From Pseudalkalibacillus sp045920555 (GTDB taxonomy: Bacteria > Bacillota > Bacilli > Bacillales > Fictibacillaceae), in the NCBI RefSeq assembly GCF_045920555.1, contig NZ_CP174509.1:5146001-5210000 (forward strand): a stretch of DNA of 64,000 nucleotides, in the 5' to 3' direction. Within the stretch, counting starts at the first letter, position 1, and each line of letters opens with the position of its first letter. This document shows, piece by piece, positions 25,696-35,120 of this stretch. Both the position numbers and the translations under genes were made by a program. The notes beneath the pieces are model-generated. The model was not told the DNA's origin and searched no databases. It was given only the letters and a program-made list of their open reading frames with translations.

Positions 25696-27633
25696 TCATT
25701 GGCTGAAATAAGACAGGAACTTCATGACATCTGTTTCATTCCTGAGCTTTTCAATCAATTCCGGCCGTTCGCTGAGATTGGAGATTTCTTGGAATAATTT
25801 CTTGTTCATCCCTTGCCCATCATTCTTGACGGCCATCATGAACACAAGTGAGACATGTTCCGTGCCCCAATGGATCGGTTTTTGTAATGTTGCGACTGCA
25901 ATGGCGGACTGTTTGATCAGACTAGGGTGTCCGTGCGGAATTGCGATCCCCGCCCCTATCGTCGTCGCTGACATTTTTTCTCGCAGGATGGCATTTTCGG
26001 TATAGTTTTCAGCCGTATAGCCTTTCTTGAAAAGAGCTGTCGATAGCTTTTCAATCAATGCATAGCGATCCGTTTCATCCTGTTGTAAAAAGACGAGAAA
26101 AGGATTGACGTAATTTAATAAGACGGATTCTTTTGTTTCACCTGAAAGAGGACGTTCGCGTTGGACCATGAACTGCTCTAACCGTTTTACATCCTTCTCT
26201 TCGAATAATGGTGAGACAACAATGTGTGGAACTCCGATATCCGGAAGAGATACCGTACTGATGATGAGGTCTACTGGATGATCGGCTAAAAATCCGTTCA
26301 GATCAACTCTCGCAATGGACCCGACGACATCCAATGAATGGAACTTCCGCTCGATTTTCGTCCGTAAAAGTTGTGACATCCCGATCCCCATATGACAAAC
26401 AATCACGATTTCCTTCTTGTCCCGATGATCAAGTTTCTGTCTTTCGATGGCTGCCTGGAAATGCAATGTCAAATAAGCCGCTTCTTCCTCGGGGATCGCC
26501 AATTCCATTTGTTCATCGATCTCCTGTAAAACATGGATGATCATGTCGAACAGATACGGATACATCTTCTTGATATCATCAAGCATCGGATTGGATACTG
26601 GCAAATCGTGCTTCAACCGGTTCAAGGTCGTATGTAGATGGACCTTCAACCCATCCATCAATTCAAGGTCTTTATCGAATTCCATGTGATTCAATTCTGA
26701 CAATCGATTGATCAAATGATGAAGGATCTTGGATAGGTCTGGATCCATATTTGTCAAAACATAGCTGTCCCCTTGATATCGAAACTTTCCTCCAAGGAAA
26801 TGCAACCCTAAATAGGCCCGCTCTTCTTCCGGAAAGGAAACAGCAAAAACCCGTTCCAGCTTTTTCAGAAAATCATCGACCCATTCATATTCCTGATTCA
26901 TTTTCATATGCGCGATCTCCTCATCGGTCATGGAGATGGTTTGATCCAGTTTCGTCCTTTTGACCATAAGGAGGGTATGCACCATCAATCGATCAAATGT
27001 CTCATCCGTAAAAGATAAGGAATATCGCCTCTGCAGAGCTGTCAATTCGTTTTGGATGACAGCAACCTCATGCTCTGTAAATTACTTCTTGATAAATTCG
27101 TTGACCAGCTCAGGCTTACTGGCCAACTCATACAATCGGGCAAGGGCGATTCTCCGGTTTTTCTCGGTCCCTTCAATCATCAATCCTACTTTCTGTTTCA
27201 GAACGAGATTCAAATCAAAACGTGCAAGCCAATTTTCGATTATAGTCAAGTCTTTTTTGATGATCGTTCTGCTTACGAAATGGTTGTCTGATAGGTGTTG
27301 AACGGTGACTGAATTCGGATCCATTAACAACTGATAAGCAATCTGGATGACCCTTTCCTCATCGTCTTCCGCTTTTGAGACATACCGATCTCCTTGTAAG
27401 ATTTTGAACAATCTCGCCTTTTCTTCTTCATCGACTTCCAGATAAACACCACGACCCGGTTTCCGGACCAGTATCGCCGTCGAATGCTCATCCAGATAAC
27501 CTTGGATGCTATTCAGATCACTACGGATCGTCTTTTCCGATCGCGCTAACCTTTCAGCAAACATTTTCACCAACCATGTTCGGTCGGATTGACCCAGTAA
27601 AATCCGGAGGATTTCCTTTTGCCTTTCGTTCAT
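25696..27633 (-). pseudogene. manR: PRD activator (ManR-like) with in-frame stop
   Basis: This would be a 645-residue regulator: HTH (about 1-60, LARSEKTIRSDLNSIQGYLD), second HTH (LSDNHFVSRTIIKKDL), two PRDs (histidines in LMVHTLLMVKR, YLGLHFLGGKF, LKVHLHTTLNR, YLTLHFQAAIER), EIIB-like (VCHMGIGMSQLL) and EIIA-like domain (IAIPHGHPSL). Codon 184 is TAA (27082-27084), directly before PRD1, within one continuous frame (KK, stop, FTEHEVAVIQNEL). The natural start is ATG 27631-27633 after GGAGGTGG. Only one base seems wrong. If real, the DNA-binding part is separated from the sensory part; a truncated 183-residue protein could still bind DNA. A sequencing error is the alternative. Confidence 0.85.
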
Positions 27634-27800
27634 CGTTCCACCTCCTTCGCACGCCCCATAAGAGGTCCGCTTCGATACTTTTAGTTTAGCGATTTCTTCA
27701 TCTAATGATACGGATGGAACGAACAAAAGTAAAATACCCTATTTTACCTGCCTCCTTTAATCGATAAAACTCGAAACCTTCTAAGATCTATTTCAGTTTG

Positions 27801-28089
27801 GTATCCTGGGAAGGGTGCGGATGACAAAGAATGATCGTCATACAGTTATTCAGGATGGCGTTTTTGAAGCTTCCTGGGGATGCACAATGCTGGCATTGAT
27901 GGATCCTACGTGACAAAGATGGACCGTAACCACACGATTTTTGTATTCAGACACATGACGAAAAATAATTCACGATCACCTTCTCCGATAAATTCTGCAT
28001 CAACTCTTACTCTAGAAAGCAAATGTTATACGTCTCCCCTCCTTCTACCTCCGAAATCTGATTCGTTAAATTTCATAGATTGTTTCCAT
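27801..28089 (-). pseudogene. RadC-like JAB-domain protein, heavily decayed (copy A)
   Basis: Starting at ATG 28087-28089 (METIYEI, then a stop) the minus strand shows pieces of the mobile RadC-like family in shifting frames: EFIGEGDRELFFVMCLNTK, then HVGSINASIVHP, then the metal-site segment CHPHPSQDT. At least one stop and several frameshifts separate them. These short JAB/MPN proteins are widespread in Firmicute accessory DNA. The upstream 110 bases are conserved with copy B at 44.3 kb. Not functional. Confidence 0.7.
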
Positions 28090-28196
28090 CTTTGAAACAG
28101 CTCCTTTCTTTGGTTGGCAAGAAAGGGATTTTAGTGAAAACGAGTGTATAAGGATAAATAAGTATGCGTAAGCATCAAGTGGATTGTTACAGCCAG
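28090..28196 (-). repeat. conserved leader of RadC-like cassette, copy A
   Basis: This shares long identical blocks with 44271-44378, including CAGCTCCTTTCTT, GAAAACGAGT and TATGCGTAAGCATCAAGTGG (given on the plus strand). It ends immediately at the RadC-like start codon, so it is the promoter/leader that travels with the gene. Confidence 0.7.
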
Positions 28197-28596
28197 TAGC
28201 AAGACTTATTCAAGATTCAAAGTGTCAAAGAACAACTTGAAAAATGTTGAATTTGGAATAATCGGATAAAATTCAAGCTCAATAATCAAAGGTAATTTAG
28301 TATATTATGTTGAGATTAAAATGAGATTGTAAAAGAGTGTACGAGCTTTTCTTGAATATCTGTATAATTAATGTTCAAAAACGATTTTCCATATAGGGTG
28401 CTCTCTGTTTTTGAACTAATATTGATCCACTGGGACATTTTAACAAATTCCGAAAGAATTCCCCTTCCTCAAGTCTGTGAAGGGCGTAGCCCAAGGATAG
28501 GGAGGGGATGAATTTCGGTTGGTTCAAACCAAAACACTTGTTCCCATCCCCTCTTCTTGGTATAATTATCCACATAAACAATTGGAGGTGGTGACA

Positions 28597-29715
28597 ATGT
28601 TGCTAAATCAAAAATATAAAGTCTATCCAACAGAAGAACAAAAAGAAATACTAGAACGTTGGTTACAATATTGTCGTCAAACCTACAATTCTGCTCTTTT
28701 AGATAAAGACCGTAAATATAAACAAAACAAAGAAAATTACAGTCGTTATGATATGCAAAACCAACAAACACTAGATAAAAAGAAATATCCTTTTCTAAAA
28801 GAAGTACCTTCCCAGCCTTTACAGGAAGTCTTTGTTCGTCTACAAAAAGCGTTTGAAAGCTTCTTTCGTAAAGATGCAAAATATCCAAAACAGAAAAAGT
28901 ATAAAGATTATAATAGTATGACTTTCCCTCAGTTCGGTTTCAAACCAAATGGAATACATCGTTATGCTATGTCCTTTTCTGATAATGGTAAGTTATACAA
29001 TAAAAAGCTAGGTGAAATAGATATCTTGCTTCATAGACCATTAGAAGGAACAATTAAACAACTTATTATCAAACGTCAAGGAAAGAAATGGTATGCGATT
29101 TTTTGTGTCGAAAGACAAGCATTACCACCTTCTATTGATACGAATCGTGCAATAGGAATTGACGTTGGACTTAATAAGTATGCGGTCCTTTCTAATGGGT
29201 TAGAGATTAAAAACCCAAGATTTCTTCGTAAGAAAGAGAAACAACTAAAGAAGGCACAGCGTACTCTTTCTAAGAAGAAAAAAGGCTCTCTCAACTACAT
29301 CAAACAAGTACAAAAGGTTCGTTCTTTACACGAGAAAGTCGCAAACCAGCGCAGAGATTTTCTTCACAAGCTAAGTTACAACCTGTCAAAAGATTATTCT
29401 GTTGTCGCTGTAGAAAATCTAAATATCTGCGGCATGGTCAGAAATAGAAAGTTATCGAAATCCATTTCGGATGCAGGTTGGGGAATGTTCCGAAACATGC
29501 TTTTGTATAAATGCGAAAAGCATGGAGGACTACTGAAAAAAGTAGAACCAAAATACACTTCTCAAGACTGTTCCTATTGTGGGAATCGTGTAAAGAAGTC
29601 ACTTTCTATTCGTACTCATATTTGTACAAAATGCGGAACAGTGTTGGATAGAGACCAAAACGCAGCACGAAACATCCTACAAAAAGCATTAGAAGAATTA
29701 CTTGTAACAAACTGA
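28597..29715 (+). CDS. tnpB: TnpB, RNA-guided nuclease of IS605-type element
   Basis: A 372-residue protein with all RuvC-like catalytic residues: D189 in AIGIDVGLNKYAVL, E273 in VAVENLNI and D353 in LDRDQNAARNI. The C-terminal zinc ribbon is intact (CSYCG about 325-329, CTKCG about 343-347). An N-terminal helical domain precedes. Start ATG 28597 has GGAGGTGG upstream; the longer frame crosses the left-end hairpin. TnpB proteins cut DNA next to a short adjacent motif, guided by an RNA made from the element's right end. Length is normal and there is no frameshift, so this copy is probably active, in contrast to the other mobile genes in the window. Confidence 0.92.
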   Translation: MLLNQKYKVYPTEEQKEILERWLQYCRQTYNSALLDKDRKYKQNKENYSRYDMQNQQTLDKKKYPFLKEVPSQPLQEVFVRLQKAFESFFRKDAKYPKQKKYKDYNSMTFPQFGFKPNGIHRYAMSFSDNGKLYNKKLGEIDILLHRPLEGTIKQLIIKRQGKKWYAIFCVERQALPPSIDTNRAIGIDVGLNKYAVLSNGLEIKNPRFLRKKEKQLKKAQRTLSKKKKGSLNYIKQVQKVRSLHEKVANQRRDFLHKLSYNLSKDYSVVAVENLNICGMVRNRKLSKSISDAGWGMFRNMLLYKCEKHGGLLKKVEPKYTSQDCSYCGNRVKKSLSIRTHICTKCGTVLDRDQNAARNILQKALEELLVTN

Positions 29716-29739
29716 ATCATACGAACTGTAGGGCAAGGT

Positions 29740-29874
29740 TGTGTCCGAACAGTATAATCTACGCCTATGGAGATTATGTAAGACGTAGTGGGAAACCCCT
29801 CTACGCAACGGTCTGCGAAACAGGAAGCCCCTTCTTCAAACATCCCGAAAGGGTGTTAAGGAGGGGTCATTCAC
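29740..29874 (+). ncRNA. probable omega/reRNA scaffold of TnpB
   Basis: Downstream of tnpB the right end folds into consecutive hairpins: CGTAG/CTACG enclosing GGG/CCC (29783-29806), then a perfect 9-bp outer stem CCCCTTCTT (29828-29836) with AAGGAGGGG (29858-29866), which encloses ACATCCC-GAAA-GGGTGT. It ends at TCATTCAC, after which the guide would be read from the flanking DNA (from 29875). The 5' limit is a guess; it may overlap the tnpB 3' end. Confidence 0.65.
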
Positions 29875-30110
29875 ATAGTAAAAGGTATCTAGTCGTCAAT
29901 TGAACTAGATTATCAGAGGTTTTTAATACGTTAAAGGATAGATTTGATGGATTTTAGCTGTACTAACCTTATTCCGTTTATTTATATCCTTGTTATAGCA
30001 TATTGAATGCTGTTTAAAATTCCTCCCCACCTTCAATATGCTATAATAAAAATTAACAATCAAAGCTATCAATTCATAAAATTAAGATAAAGAATGGAAA
30101 GATGGTATGT
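29875..30110. other. promoter region of regulator gene
   Basis: AT-rich region between the TnpB element right end and the next gene; contains AATATGCTATAATAAAA near 30033, whose TATAAT is a plausible -10. No other feature recognised. Confidence 0.4.
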
Positions 30111-31412
30111 ATGTATAGAATCGGGGTTGTTGGTCCTAGAACCTCCGTAGAACGGATGATTTCTATGGCGGAAGGGTTCGGGGAAGTTGTAGAATTTGTT
30201 CCTTATCCTTATGCTGAGTTTCAGGAGACACGTCAAATTGTTTCAAAGCATAATCATGAGGTAAATGTCTGGCTCTTTTCTGGTAAACTTCCCTATATGA
30301 TCGCGAAAAAAGTGCTAGATTCAGATGAACATTTGATTTACACACAGCACACGGAGGCTAGTCTTTATAAATGCTTTTTGAATATGGCTTTTTATCAGGG
30401 AAGCATTATGGACGAAGTGAGTATTGATGAGTTAATGGATAATGAACTGAACGAGACGTTGGAACAGTTGGGTTTACCATTGGGAAAAGTATATGTTAAA
30501 ACCTATGATGTCGATACAAATGCCGATGACTTGTTTCATTTCCATGTTGATTTATGGAATAAGAGCAAAATAAAAGGGGCAATTACCTGCTTTGAGGGGG
30601 TCTATCAAAAATTAAAAACGGCTGGAGTACCGGTTTATTGGTATACACCGAGTCGATTGGAAATCAGTCAGACACTTCGAGTTCTCGCGGAGAAAGTGAA
30701 AACCTTTTATTTTAAAGATACTCAAATTGGCGTAAAAATTTTTGATATTGAATCCTTTGATAAATTTAAACAACAGGCGAAAAGGCCTTATGATCTCCAG
30801 TTTTTAGAATTGGAATTGAAAAAGACTTTGATTCGGCTATGTGACCAATTAGATGGTTCCCTGATGGAAAAAGGGAACGGACGCTATGTGATTTTCAGTA
30901 CAAGAGGAGCGATTGAGCGAGGGATCGGACTGGTGAAAGAAGCGGTTGAACAGTTAGCCCTTCATTCCGAAACCTTAGTAGCAGCAGGCATCGGATACGG
31001 AGAGACGGTGTTTTCTGCTGAGGTGAATGCACTTCGGGCCATTCAGCAATCGAAAGAAAAATCAAGTCGGGATATCATCATTGTTCAAGAAGACGGAACG
31101 GTGATTGAATCAGCGGGGGAAGAAGAAGAGTTGGTTTACTCTAACCTCATGAACGACGATAAAGTATTACATCGTCTCAAACAGGCAAATGTTAGCTTTA
31201 AGACATACAATAAAATGGTGGCCTTGATTAAAACAATAGGATGGACGAGCTTTACAACTAGTGATTTGGCTGCTCACCTCGGGTTAGAAGAGCGAAATAC
31301 CCGAAGGATTGTGGCTTCGTTAAGTGATGTTGGGTTATTTGAGTATATCGGTGAAAAGTCCTTATCAACACGAGGCCGGCCGAGTAAAATGTATCGATTA
31401 AAGTTAAAGTAA
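30111..31412 (+). CDS. transcriptional regulator with GGDEF-like and winged-helix domains
   Basis: About 433 residues. The N-terminal part (IGVVGPRTSVERMISMAEG) resembles a response/ligand domain found in a Bacillus regulator family. The middle has GGDEF/cyclase-like alternation (DGSLMEKGNGRYVIFSTRGA, VAAGIGYGETVFSAEVNALRA) without a GGDEF catalytic motif. The C-terminus has a winged helix (FTTSDLAAHLGLEERNTRRI, then ASLSDVGLFEYIG and a STRGRPSKMYRL wing). I choose ATG 30111 because GGAAAG lies 9 nt upstream, rather than the overlapping ATG at 30102. It is followed by a strong terminator, then NhaC and ArgH genes in the same direction, which it probably controls. The ligand is unknown. I do not have a confident gene name. 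Confidence 0.7.
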   Translation: MYRIGVVGPRTSVERMISMAEGFGEVVEFVPYPYAEFQETRQIVSKHNHEVNVWLFSGKLPYMIAKKVLDSDEHLIYTQHTEASLYKCFLNMAFYQGSIMDEVSIDELMDNELNETLEQLGLPLGKVYVKTYDVDTNADDLFHFHVDLWNKSKIKGAITCFEGVYQKLKTAGVPVYWYTPSRLEISQTLRVLAEKVKTFYFKDTQIGVKIFDIESFDKFKQQAKRPYDLQFLELELKKTLIRLCDQLDGSLMEKGNGRYVIFSTRGAIERGIGLVKEAVEQLALHSETLVAAGIGYGETVFSAEVNALRAIQQSKEKSSRDIIIVQEDGTVIESAGEEEELVYSNLMNDDKVLHRLKQANVSFKTYNKMVALIKTIGWTSFTTSDLAAHLGLEERNTRRIVASLSDVGLFEYIGEKSLSTRGRPSKMYRLKLK

Positions 31413-31460
31413 ATGAACAGCATCATCGCAATGGCGGTGATGCTGTTCATTTCTTTTTTT
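31413..31460 (+). terminator. intrinsic terminator
   Basis: ATGAACAGCATCA pairs perfectly with TGATGCTGTTCAT around a short loop and is followed by TTCTTTTTTTT. It starts at the regulator stop codon. Confidence 0.92.
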
Positions 31461-31787
31461 TATAAGTAGTTGAGAGACTTGAAATTGGACATCTCCCTTC
31501 TGAAATCAAGCACACAAAAGGATATAGATAAAGTAAGTTTGACCGGAGTAACTTGTGTTTTACCTTTCTAAGGTCTTGCCTAAAGAACTACTTTGCAAAG
31601 ACAGGAATATTTTCGAAAAATTGTTTGAAAAAAATGAATTGTTTAAATATAATTAAGGGTAAATACCCTAAATACACCCGAATATAAGGTGAAAGGGCTA
31701 TTTTCTTAATTCTATTAGCAACTAATTGGAGAAGGAAGAGGTGTGTTCAATTTATTTATTAACAATTATTTCAAAGGGGTGTAGAGT
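31461..31787. other. promoter region of nhaC-argH
   Basis: A 327-base AT-rich leader. Apart from the 14-bp palindrome at 31656 I see no ordered structure or ORF. Confidence 0.4.
31656..31669. promoter_or_regulatory. AGGGTA-AA-TACCCT palindrome
   Basis: Perfect 6-bp arms directly follow a possible -10 (TATAATT, 31648-31654). The distance to the nhaC start is about 120 bases. It could be the operator of the regulator encoded upstream. Confidence 0.45.
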
Positions 31788-33323
31788 ATGGACCATATGG
31801 GGGTACTGTCTTTAATTCCTCCTATCATCGCGATTGTGATGGCTTTGTCTACAAGAAATGTCATTATTTCATTATTCCTAGGGTTGTTTTCAGGAATTCT
31901 GATCCTGTCACATTTTAATCCATTAAACTCGGTTAAAACGGTGATTGGCGATTATTTCTTTTTGCAAATTACAGACAGCTATAACGCTGGAATCTTAGTA
32001 CTGTTAGTTTTTATCGGTGGGTTTGTTGCGCTTTTAGAAAAATCAGGAGGCGCGGCTGCTTTTGCTTCTAAGATTGCAGGCGTGATCAAGAATCGAGTTC
32101 AGACTCAGCTTGCCGCATGGTTAGGTGGGATTGCGATTTTTTTCTCTGAGCTTGGCACACCGTTAATCATCGGGCCGGTTTTTGAACCGATTTTTGATAA
32201 AGCTAAGGTTTCAAGAGAGAAATTGGCTTGGATTATTGATTCAACGGCTTCACCTGTCTCAGTGATGATACCTTTTATTGGCTGGGGTGTGTATATCATA
32301 GGACTCATCAATACAGAATACGAACGTTTAAATATCACGGAATCAGCCTGGGATAGCTTTATACAATCTATTCCGTATTATATTTATCCCATTTTAGCCG
32401 TTCTCATCGTTCCTTTAATCGTCATCGCGAAGCTGGACTTTGGACCAATGGCTAAAGCAGAGAGGCGTGTTTTGGAAACAGGACAACTATTTTGGCCAGA
32501 ATCGAAACCAATGCGTAAACCAGAAGTATTCACGGAAATCAAGGAAAATAGCAGTAAACCGATTCTCGTTTGGTTTCCGATTCTTGTTTTATTAGTCACT
32601 ATTGTCAGTTTGTTAATTCCACTTGGATTTCCATTTAAAAAAATTGATGGAAATGAGTTTAGAATTGCCTTAACGACGGCATATTTATTTGCAGCTCTAT
32701 CCCTTATTGTGTTAATGACGGTATACAAAGTGAAAAAATTAGCAGAGTCCTTTGATATTTATTTTTCCGGTATGAAAAGAATGATGGATATTCTCATTAT
32801 ATTGGTACTTGCCTGGTCACTCGGCACAGTACTTGACAAGATGGGAACAGCTAAATATATTGTCCAATTAATGGATGGAAATATCCCTCTGTTCCTTGTA
32901 CCAGCCATAATATTTGTCGTCGGTGCTGGTATGTCCTTTGCAAATGGAACCTCATGGGGAACCTTTGCCATCATGCTTCCTTTAGCGATTCCGTTAGCTT
33001 TCCACCTTGATGTATCGATGTACGCATGCATAGGGGCTGTCATCTCAGGTGGGATATTCGGAGATCATTGTTCACCAATCTCAGATACAACGATCTTATC
33101 CTCAACCGGTGCAGGAACAGACTTTAAAGATCATAATAAAACCCAGGTTCCTATTGCCTTGTTTAATGCGGCTATATCCGTTATTGCCCTTGTGGTTGGA
33201 GGATTAGTTGGCTTCGAGACAACCATTTATATAGCGGTGACCTTAATGGTGGTCGGTGTGATTTTTCTTACTAAGTTCTACAATCGAAGAACACCATCGT
33301 TTGATGAAGATCATTTGGCATAA
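31788..33323 (+). CDS. NhaC-family Na+/H+ antiporter or ion-coupled transporter
   Basis: A 511-residue membrane protein with about 12 helices. Family features are the SELGTPLIIGPVFEPIFDKA loop, DSTASPVSVMIPFIGWGVY, the GAGMSFANGTSWGTFAIMLP stretch and GDHCSPISDTTILSS, which carry the conserved polar residues of the ion-transporter superfamily. The family includes Na+/H+ antiporters and malate/lactate antiporters, and some members are suspected amino acid carriers. The argH gene starts 33 bases downstream, so substrate uptake linked to argininosuccinate chemistry is conceivable; pure sodium/pH homeostasis is the default. The ATG has AAAGGGGTG upstream. Confidence 0.82.
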   Translation: MDHMGVLSLIPPIIAIVMALSTRNVIISLFLGLFSGILILSHFNPLNSVKTVIGDYFFLQITDSYNAGILVLLVFIGGFVALLEKSGGAAAFASKIAGVIKNRVQTQLAAWLGGIAIFFSELGTPLIIGPVFEPIFDKAKVSREKLAWIIDSTASPVSVMIPFIGWGVYIIGLINTEYERLNITESAWDSFIQSIPYYIYPILAVLIVPLIVIAKLDFGPMAKAERRVLETGQLFWPESKPMRKPEVFTEIKENSSKPILVWFPILVLLVTIVSLLIPLGFPFKKIDGNEFRIALTTAYLFAALSLIVLMTVYKVKKLAESFDIYFSGMKRMMDILIILVLAWSLGTVLDKMGTAKYIVQLMDGNIPLFLVPAIIFVVGAGMSFANGTSWGTFAIMLPLAIPLAFHLDVSMYACIGAVISGGIFGDHCSPISDTTILSSTGAGTDFKDHNKTQVPIALFNAAISVIALVVGGLVGFETTIYIAVTLMVVGVIFLTKFYNRRTPSFDEDHLA

Positions 33324-33355
33324 AAGATATTTGTTACTAGAGGAGGAGTTTACTT

Positions 33356-34675
33356 GTGAAGCTTTGGGGCGGGCGTTTCCGAAATGATGAAAATAAATTA
33401 ATGGAAAGCTTTAATAGCTCACTTGCTATTGATAAAAGACTAGTCTATGAGGATATTGCCGGTAGTCTGTCGCATGTAAAAATGCTTGTCGAGAGCAAAA
33501 TTGTGACGGGCGCAGAAGGAAAGAAAATGATCGAAGGATTAAACTCAATTTTAGCCGATATTGAAAATAATAACCTGTTCATTGATGGAGAATATGAAGA
33601 TATTCATAGTTTTGTAGAGGTGAATTTGATTGAAAGAATTGGTGAAACAGGTAAGAAGCTTCACACTGCAAGAAGCAGAAATGATCAAGTTGCAGTCGAC
33701 ATGCGCTTATATGCGAAAAAGAAATCGTCCGAAGTAATGGAAGCCATTGAACTACTTCAAAACCGTTTAAAAAAGAAAGCAGATGAAAATCCGGTAATCA
33801 TGCCGGGGTATACCCATTTACAAAGAGCTCAGGTTGTCACATTCAAACATCACCTGTTGGCCTATTATCAAATGATGGACCGAGATAAAAGGCGAATTCA
33901 GAACGCTATGTCGATCATGGATGAAAATCCACTTGGCTGCGGAGCTTTAGCTGGTACAACCCATCATATTAATCGAGAGATCACCGCCAAAGTATTAGGT
34001 TTTGAGAAGCCAGTCGATAACTTTTTAGATGGGGTTAGCGATCGCGATTATTTGTTGGAATTAATGTCGTGCTTCTCCATCGTCATGATGCACCTCAGTA
34101 GGCTAAGTGAAGAGCTCATCTTATGGAGCAGCCAAGAGTTTCAATTTGTGGAAATCGATGACGCTTATTCCACTGGAAGTAGTATTATGCCACAAAAGAG
34201 AAATCCCGATTCCGCAGAATTAATCAGAGGAAAAACCGGTCGGGTATACGGTTCATTACTTTCCTTATTAACAACCATGAAAGGATTGCCTTTAGCTTAT
34301 AATAAAGATATGCAGGAAGACAAAGAACCGTTTTTTGATTCACTAGATACCACACTGTCTTGCCTAGTGATCATGTCCGAAATCATTGCCACCTTGAAGG
34401 TGAACAAAGAAAACATGGAAAACGCAGTGAAAGCCGGGTTCCTTAATGCCACAGACCTAGCCGATTATCTTGTGAAAAAAGGAGTCCCTTTCCGAGACGC
34501 ACATGGGGTAGTAGGCTCCATCGTCATTTACTGCGAAGACCATGAAAAGGGAATCGAAGATTTAACATTAGAGGAACTAAAATCTCTCTGCACAGTTATT
34601 GATGAAGATATTTATGAGTATATCAATTATCAAAAAAGCCTGAATAGGGGCATAAAAAGTAAGTTAGTAGAGTAG
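33356..34675 (+). CDS. argH: argininosuccinate lyase family protein
   Basis: A 439-residue enzyme of the fumarase/aspartase superfamily. It shows the N-terminal KLWGGRF, HTARSRNDQVAVDMRLY, GYTHLQRAQ and the superfamily signature GSSIMPQKRNPD with the catalytic serine region. GTG start at 33356 after AGAGGAGGAG. The canonical reaction splits argininosuccinate to arginine and fumarate in the cytosol. argG and argF are absent nearby; instead it is co-transcribed with an NhaC transporter under a dedicated regulator. That hints at a catabolic or specialised role, perhaps on an imported argininosuccinate-like compound. A terminator follows. Catalytic motifs look complete. Confidence 0.87.
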   Translation: MKLWGGRFRNDENKLMESFNSSLAIDKRLVYEDIAGSLSHVKMLVESKIVTGAEGKKMIEGLNSILADIENNNLFIDGEYEDIHSFVEVNLIERIGETGKKLHTARSRNDQVAVDMRLYAKKKSSEVMEAIELLQNRLKKKADENPVIMPGYTHLQRAQVVTFKHHLLAYYQMMDRDKRRIQNAMSIMDENPLGCGALAGTTHHINREITAKVLGFEKPVDNFLDGVSDRDYLLELMSCFSIVMMHLSRLSEELILWSSQEFQFVEIDDAYSTGSSIMPQKRNPDSAELIRGKTGRVYGSLLSLLTTMKGLPLAYNKDMQEDKEPFFDSLDTTLSCLVIMSEIIATLKVNKENMENAVKAGFLNATDLADYLVKKGVPFRDAHGVVGSIVIYCEDHEKGIEDLTLEELKSLCTVIDEDIYEYINYQKSLNRGIKSKLVE

Positions 34676-34685
34676 ATTTATATTC

Positions 34686-34720
34686 AAAGACCCATCGACT
34701 CACATTTAATGGGTCTTTTC
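34686..34720 (+). terminator. intrinsic terminator of argH
   Basis: AAAGACCCAT pairs with ATGGGTCTTT, followed by TTC and TTG. Confidence 0.85.
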
Positions 34721-35120
34721 TTGTATTTAGTGAGGAAAAAACCCCTAAAATAAAGTACTTAACAACGAGTATAAATCTAAAATGCTAGTAAAGCCCATAT
34801 TTGTATTCTCAAAAGAAATAGATCTCCCAAACTCTACACCTCTAAAGTTCTGCTCGTACAACCTACCATTCATTCTAAAATTTAAACTTAGAGAAAGTAT
34901 ACCTTCTCGGACATTCAATGGGAGCTGTAACAATAAATGGAGAGAAAACACCCCCTAAAGATAAAACAGATTTTATTTTTTAACCTGTCTACCTTTAGGG
35001 GACATATTGGCTAGTGTCCTTGATTATCCGTATTTTAAATACTGATGATCTTCTATTCCTTTCAACTGAGTGGGTATAAGGTACCTTGTCTCTAGTTTAA
35101 TTGTTTAAGAGACTTTCCAT
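34721..35120. other. intergenic region with inverted repeats
   Basis: A 400-base region between convergent genes. CCCCTAAA occurs at 34741 and 34952, and its complement TTTAGGGG ends at 35001; CCCCTAAAG (34952-34960) and CTTTAGGGG (34993-35001) make a 9-bp inverted repeat. A 68-codon frame on the minus strand (34745-34951) lies between the first two. This may be a small decayed mobile element; I recognise no protein family. Confidence 0.35.

Larger units (their letters stand above)
28450..29874 (+). mobile_element. IS200/IS605-type element with TnpB only (IS1341-like)
   Basis: The left end is an imperfect long hairpin: CCGAAA at 28450-28455 pairs with TTTCGG at 28513-28518, with CCCC/GGGG blocks inside. 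It is followed by tnpB and by a structured right end that finishes in GAGGGGTCATTCAC at 29874. There are no terminal inverted repeats or target duplications, as expected. No TnpA is present, so transposition would need a TnpA in trans. The left boundary is approximate. Confidence 0.65.

Noticed and set aside
28469..28888. Open frames antisense to the TnpB start and left end
   Set aside because: They lie opposite the element's structured end and the confidently assigned tnpB gene; no domain.
34745..34951. 68-codon minus-strand ORF as a real gene
   Set aside because: No family recognised and no spaced ribosome binding site; kept only as part of the CCCCTAAA-flanked segment.
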